Shown piece after piece: positions 6,652 through 7,829 of a DNA stretch of 7,829 bases; the stretch's first letter is position 1; each line of letters begins with the position of its first letter. A model generated the notes under the pieces. It was not told the origin of the DNA. It saw only the letters and a list, made by a program, of their open reading frames with translations, and searched no databases. Source of the stretch: a bacterium. Lineage in GTDB: Bacteria; Cyanobacteriota; Vampirovibrionia; Gastranaerophilales; Gastranaerophilaceae. The DNA lies in assembly GCA_017995595.1 (NCBI GenBank), contig JAGOIO010000060.1, forward strand, positions 1-7,829. Reading direction: 5' to 3'. The position numbers and the translations under genes are program-made.

Positions 6652-6679
6652 TTTCAATTTAAAATTTAGCATGTATAAT
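6652..6679 (+). promoter_or_regulatory. promoter of tRNA-Lys
   Basis: A consensus -10 TATAAT (6674-6679), preceded directly by TG, lies 22 bases before the mature tRNA. The best -35 is the weak TTTCAA (6652-6657) at 16 bases. Transcription would begin around 6686 and give a short 5' leader for RNase P. Confidence 0.6.
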
Positions 6680-6701
6680 AGAAATACAAAAGATAAGGTG
6701 T

Positions 6702-6777
6702 GGGTTTGTGGCGCAGTTGGTAGCGCAGGAGACTCTTAATCTTTTGGTCGGGGGTTCAAGTCCCCCCAAACCCACCA
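6702..6777 (+). tRNA. trnK: tRNA-Lys (anticodon CTT)
   Basis: A complete 76-base cloverleaf. The acceptor stem is GGGTTTG (6702-6708) with CAAACCC (6767-6773), discriminator A6774 and an encoded CCA (6775-6777). The D arm is GCGC/GCGC around AGTTGGTA. The anticodon stem GGAGA/TCTTT contains two G-T wobbles at its base and closes the loop CTCTTAA, so the anticodon CTT reads AAG, lysine. The variable loop is TGGTC, and the T arm is GGGGG/CCCCC around TTCAAGT. The gene stands alone with its own promoter and terminator. Confidence 0.97.
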
Positions 6778-6781
6778 TTTT

Positions 6782-6814
6782 AAAAAAACAAGGTGTTTAG
6801 CCTTGTTTTTTTTT
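6782..6814 (+). terminator. Rho-independent terminator of tRNA-Lys
   Basis: AAAAAAACAAGG (6782-6793) pairs with CCTTGTTTTTTT (6801-6812) around a 7-base loop, ending in a run of T. It starts 5 bases after the tRNA CCA. The A-run on the left and T-run on the right could also let it act on the minus strand, but no minus-strand gene ends here. Confidence 0.9.
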
Positions 6815-6842
6815 ATGCTTATTTTTAGAAACCTTTTGTGAA

Positions 6843-7064
6843 TAAGTGTAGATTAAGTGCAGGTGTGACATGGCAGATTTATCGCTAACCTTTAAATACC
6901 GTGCCATTCTTGCCGATTAATGCATTGTGAGATGCACTTGCACTATTGGGATTTTTATCTGCACTATTTGGGGAATTTCCTGCACTAACAATTCAAAATA
7001 TGAAATGTTTTAGCACTTTTCGGCTTTGTGCCTGCTTTTCAGGCGATGACAAGTAGTGCAAGTG
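6843..7064. repeat. cluster of TGCACT-containing repeats, some phased at 21 bp
   Basis: The gene-free stretch 6815-7176 contains no convincing gene but many short repeats. TGCACT occurs at 6933, 6939, 6960 and 6981, and its complement AGTGCA at 6856 and 7055. The copies at 6939, 6960 and 6981 are exactly 21 bp apart and share TGCACTA; the first two share further bases. TAAGTGTAGAT (6843-6853) is followed directly by TAAGTGCAGGT (6854-6864). CACTTGCACTA (6935-6945) is the exact inverted copy of TAGTGCAAGTG (7054-7064). ATTGGGATTT occurs at 6945 and 7108. A small hairpin GCCTG-CTTTT-CAGGC lies at 7030-7044. Two-turn phasing suggests repeated binding of one protein on one face of the helix, most simply the adjacent transposase or a repressor. 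Confidence 0.7.
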
Positions 7065-7081
7065 ATTTTTTATCTTTCGTG

Positions 7082-7109
7082 TTGAGATGTGTCTAATTAT
7101 CTGTAAGAT
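7082..7109 (+). promoter_or_regulatory. promoter of the element's early genes
   Basis: TTGAGA (7082-7087), 16 bases, TAAGAT (7104-7109): 5 of 6 and 4 of 6 consensus matches with acceptable spacing. It lies just right of the repeat cluster and would give a leader of about 60 bases before the gene at 7177, so repeat-binding proteins could control it. A consensus TTGACA at 7116 has no -10 partner. Confidence 0.5.
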
Positions 7110-7176
7110 TGGGATTTGACACTTGACTTCTGTTGAGACAAGAGGGATGAATGTCAGTACGAAAGGCATTACTGAT

Positions 7177-7368
7177 ATGAAAAAAGATTACACATTATAC
7201 GGAACAAAGGTTTTAAATTTAAAAACTCAAGAAATTGGTTTGCTAATTTGTATTTGGAAAAATAAATTAGCAGACAAAGAAATAGATTTTGCCACATGCG
7301 TAGATAAAAACGGAAAACGCTACAATATTGAATTAGATTTAATAACCCAGTTAGAGGATTTTGAATAA
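7177..7368 (+). CDS. small hypothetical protein upstream of the transposase
   Basis: A 63-residue protein of unknown function. The sequence begins MKKDYTLYGTKVLNLKTQEI and is predicted to be mostly beta strands, ending in an acidic tail; small phage-type proteins with a 'KV.N..T.EIG' opening and a later 'GK.Y..EL' segment have this look, suggesting an SH3/KOW-like fold, but this is a resemblance only. The ATG at 7177 is preferred, with GAAAGG 10 bases upstream. The in-frame ATG at 7147 has its purine run touching the start codon, and the TTG at 7123 has no site. The stop codon overlaps the ATG of the transposase gene (TAATG), so the two are translationally coupled and probably work together in transposition or its control. 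Confidence 0.6.
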   Translation: MKKDYTLYGTKVLNLKTQEIGLLICIWKNKLADKEIDFATCVDKNGKRYNIELDLITQLEDFE

Positions 7369-7829
7369 TGGTTATTGAATTTACACCCGAACATTCAAAA
7401 CAACTTGCACTCGCAAGATTGGATTTAATTCACCAATGGCAAGAGTTTAGAAGAAAATCTACAAATAAACTTTCTGCCGATTATGATTTTGTAAAATTGC
7501 ATAACACAAGTAACAATCATCTTTTTGAGATTTTAGGAAAAATCAGTCGAGGAAGTTTGCACCGTTGGAAGAATTTATTAAACGGAAGTGAAGATTATAC
7601 ATTGCTTTTACCTCAATATAAATATTCAGATATTGATGAATACAGAACTGTTTTATCAGATGAAGAAATTAAAATTTTTATGGGATTACTTTTGCATCCG
7701 AACAGACTTTCAATCGGAAAAGCTACGGCATTAACCAAATATAAACTTCAACAGCAAAGACAAAGTTTTATTCCCGCTGATATAACTTTCAGAAGATATG
7801 CAAAATGGTATAAAGATAACAATTACGAC
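7368..7829 (+). CDS. phage Mu-type transposase (MuA-like), N-terminal part
   Basis: An open frame of 154 codons that runs off the window edge. It starts at the ATG overlapping the preceding stop, with AGAGGA 9 bases upstream. The sequence matches the N-terminal DNA-binding region of Mu-type DDE transposases: an opening helix with ALARLDLIHQWQEFR (14-28), a helix-turn-helix at about 53-70 (EILGKISRGSLHRWK), and a second DNA-binding unit around 98-148 with the characteristic LLHPNRLSIGKA and ITFRRYAKWY. These subdomains bind the element's ends in the family. The catalytic DDE core and the C-terminal region that contacts the MuB ATPase would lie beyond the window. Assignment is from recognised family features, not a search. 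Confidence 0.8.
   Translation, partial: MVIEFTPEHSKQLALARLDLIHQWQEFRRKSTNKLSADYDFVKLHNTSNNHLFEILGKISRGSLHRWKNLLNGSEDYTLLLPQYKYSDIDEYRTVLSDEEIKIFMGLLLHPNRLSIGKATALTKYKLQQQRQSFIPADITFRRYAKWYKDNNYD

Larger units (their letters stand above)
6837..7829 (+). mobile_element. left end of a Mu-like transposable element or prophage, partial
   Basis: The right edge of the window holds a Mu-type transposase gene preceded by a small coupled gene and by an intergenic cluster of short repeats typical of transposase or repressor binding regions. The element would begin between the tRNA terminator (ends 6814) and the first repeat (6843). TGTGAATAAG at 6837 is a candidate terminus because Mu-family elements end in 5'-TG, but the boundary is a guess: the other end and the target duplication are outside the window. 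The element continues to the right. Whether it is a full transposable phage or a minimal transposon cannot be decided here. Confidence 0.55.

Noticed and set aside
285..6672. Open frames of 60-100 codons on the opposite strand or other frames of gyrA, the CHR gene and the operon genes.
   Set aside because: They lie wholly or almost wholly within well-supported genes, lack ribosome binding sites and show no recognisable protein features; they are shadows of the real frames.
6933..7001. CRISPR-like array from the 21-bp phased repeats.
   Set aside because: The shared core is only 6-8 bases and the period is 21 bp, too short for CRISPR repeat-spacer units; protein binding sites explain it better.
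6702..7829. Type V-K CRISPR-associated transposon, because a transposase and repeats lie next to a tRNA gene.
   Set aside because: The N-terminal sequence is Mu-type (LLHPNRLSIG and related features) rather than V-K TnsB-like, and no CRISPR repeat or Cas12k is visible in the window. The rest of the element is not seen.

Overview
This AT-rich window (roughly one third G+C by eye) holds a core-genome stretch and, at its right edge, the start of a transposable element. The organism is a bacterium. Several features resemble low-GC gut Gastranaerophilales (Melainabacteria/Vampirovibrionia, a non-photosynthetic sister lineage of Cyanobacteria): uncharacterised lineage-type proteins with an N-terminal CPHG...CPIC-glycine motif or an 'INFKG' start, and a cyanobacterium-like GyrA with a degenerate GyrA box. 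This placement is inference; no marker here fixes it.

Left part, minus strand: gyrA (DNA gyrase subunit A) with its own extended -10 promoter, a TTG start and an intrinsic terminator. It is followed by two half-size chromate-transporter (CHR) family genes, the second cut by the window edge. The first half-size gene has an extended -10 box so close to its ATG that the mRNA may be leaderless.

Centre, plus strand: a strong promoter (TTGACA-N17-TACAAT) is followed by what I read as a cobalamin (B12) riboswitch. The core P3, P4, P5 and P6 elements can be drawn. Downstream lie a P13-like hairpin, a competing anti-terminator pairing, and a terminator-like hairpin that also buries the ribosome binding site of the first gene. 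The riboswitch controls a tight three-gene operon of proteins I cannot assign a function to: a 238-aa protein with a Cys/His N-terminal motif and amphipathic helices, a 500-aa membrane protein built as a tandem duplication, and a 206-aa HEAT-like helical protein. A B12 switch in front of an operon with no recognisable B12 transport or metabolism gene is the most interesting point in the window.

Right part: a tRNA-Lys(CTT) gene with encoded CCA, its promoter and its terminator. About 20-60 bases further on begins a gene-free stretch carrying six copies of TGCACT/AGTGCA, three of them exactly 21 bp apart, plus an 11-bp tandem repeat and an 11-bp inverted repeat. These look like transposase or repressor binding sites at the left end of a Mu-like element. 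After a promoter come a 63-aa hypothetical protein and, overlapping by one base, the N-terminal 154 residues of a phage Mu-type transposase that runs off the window.
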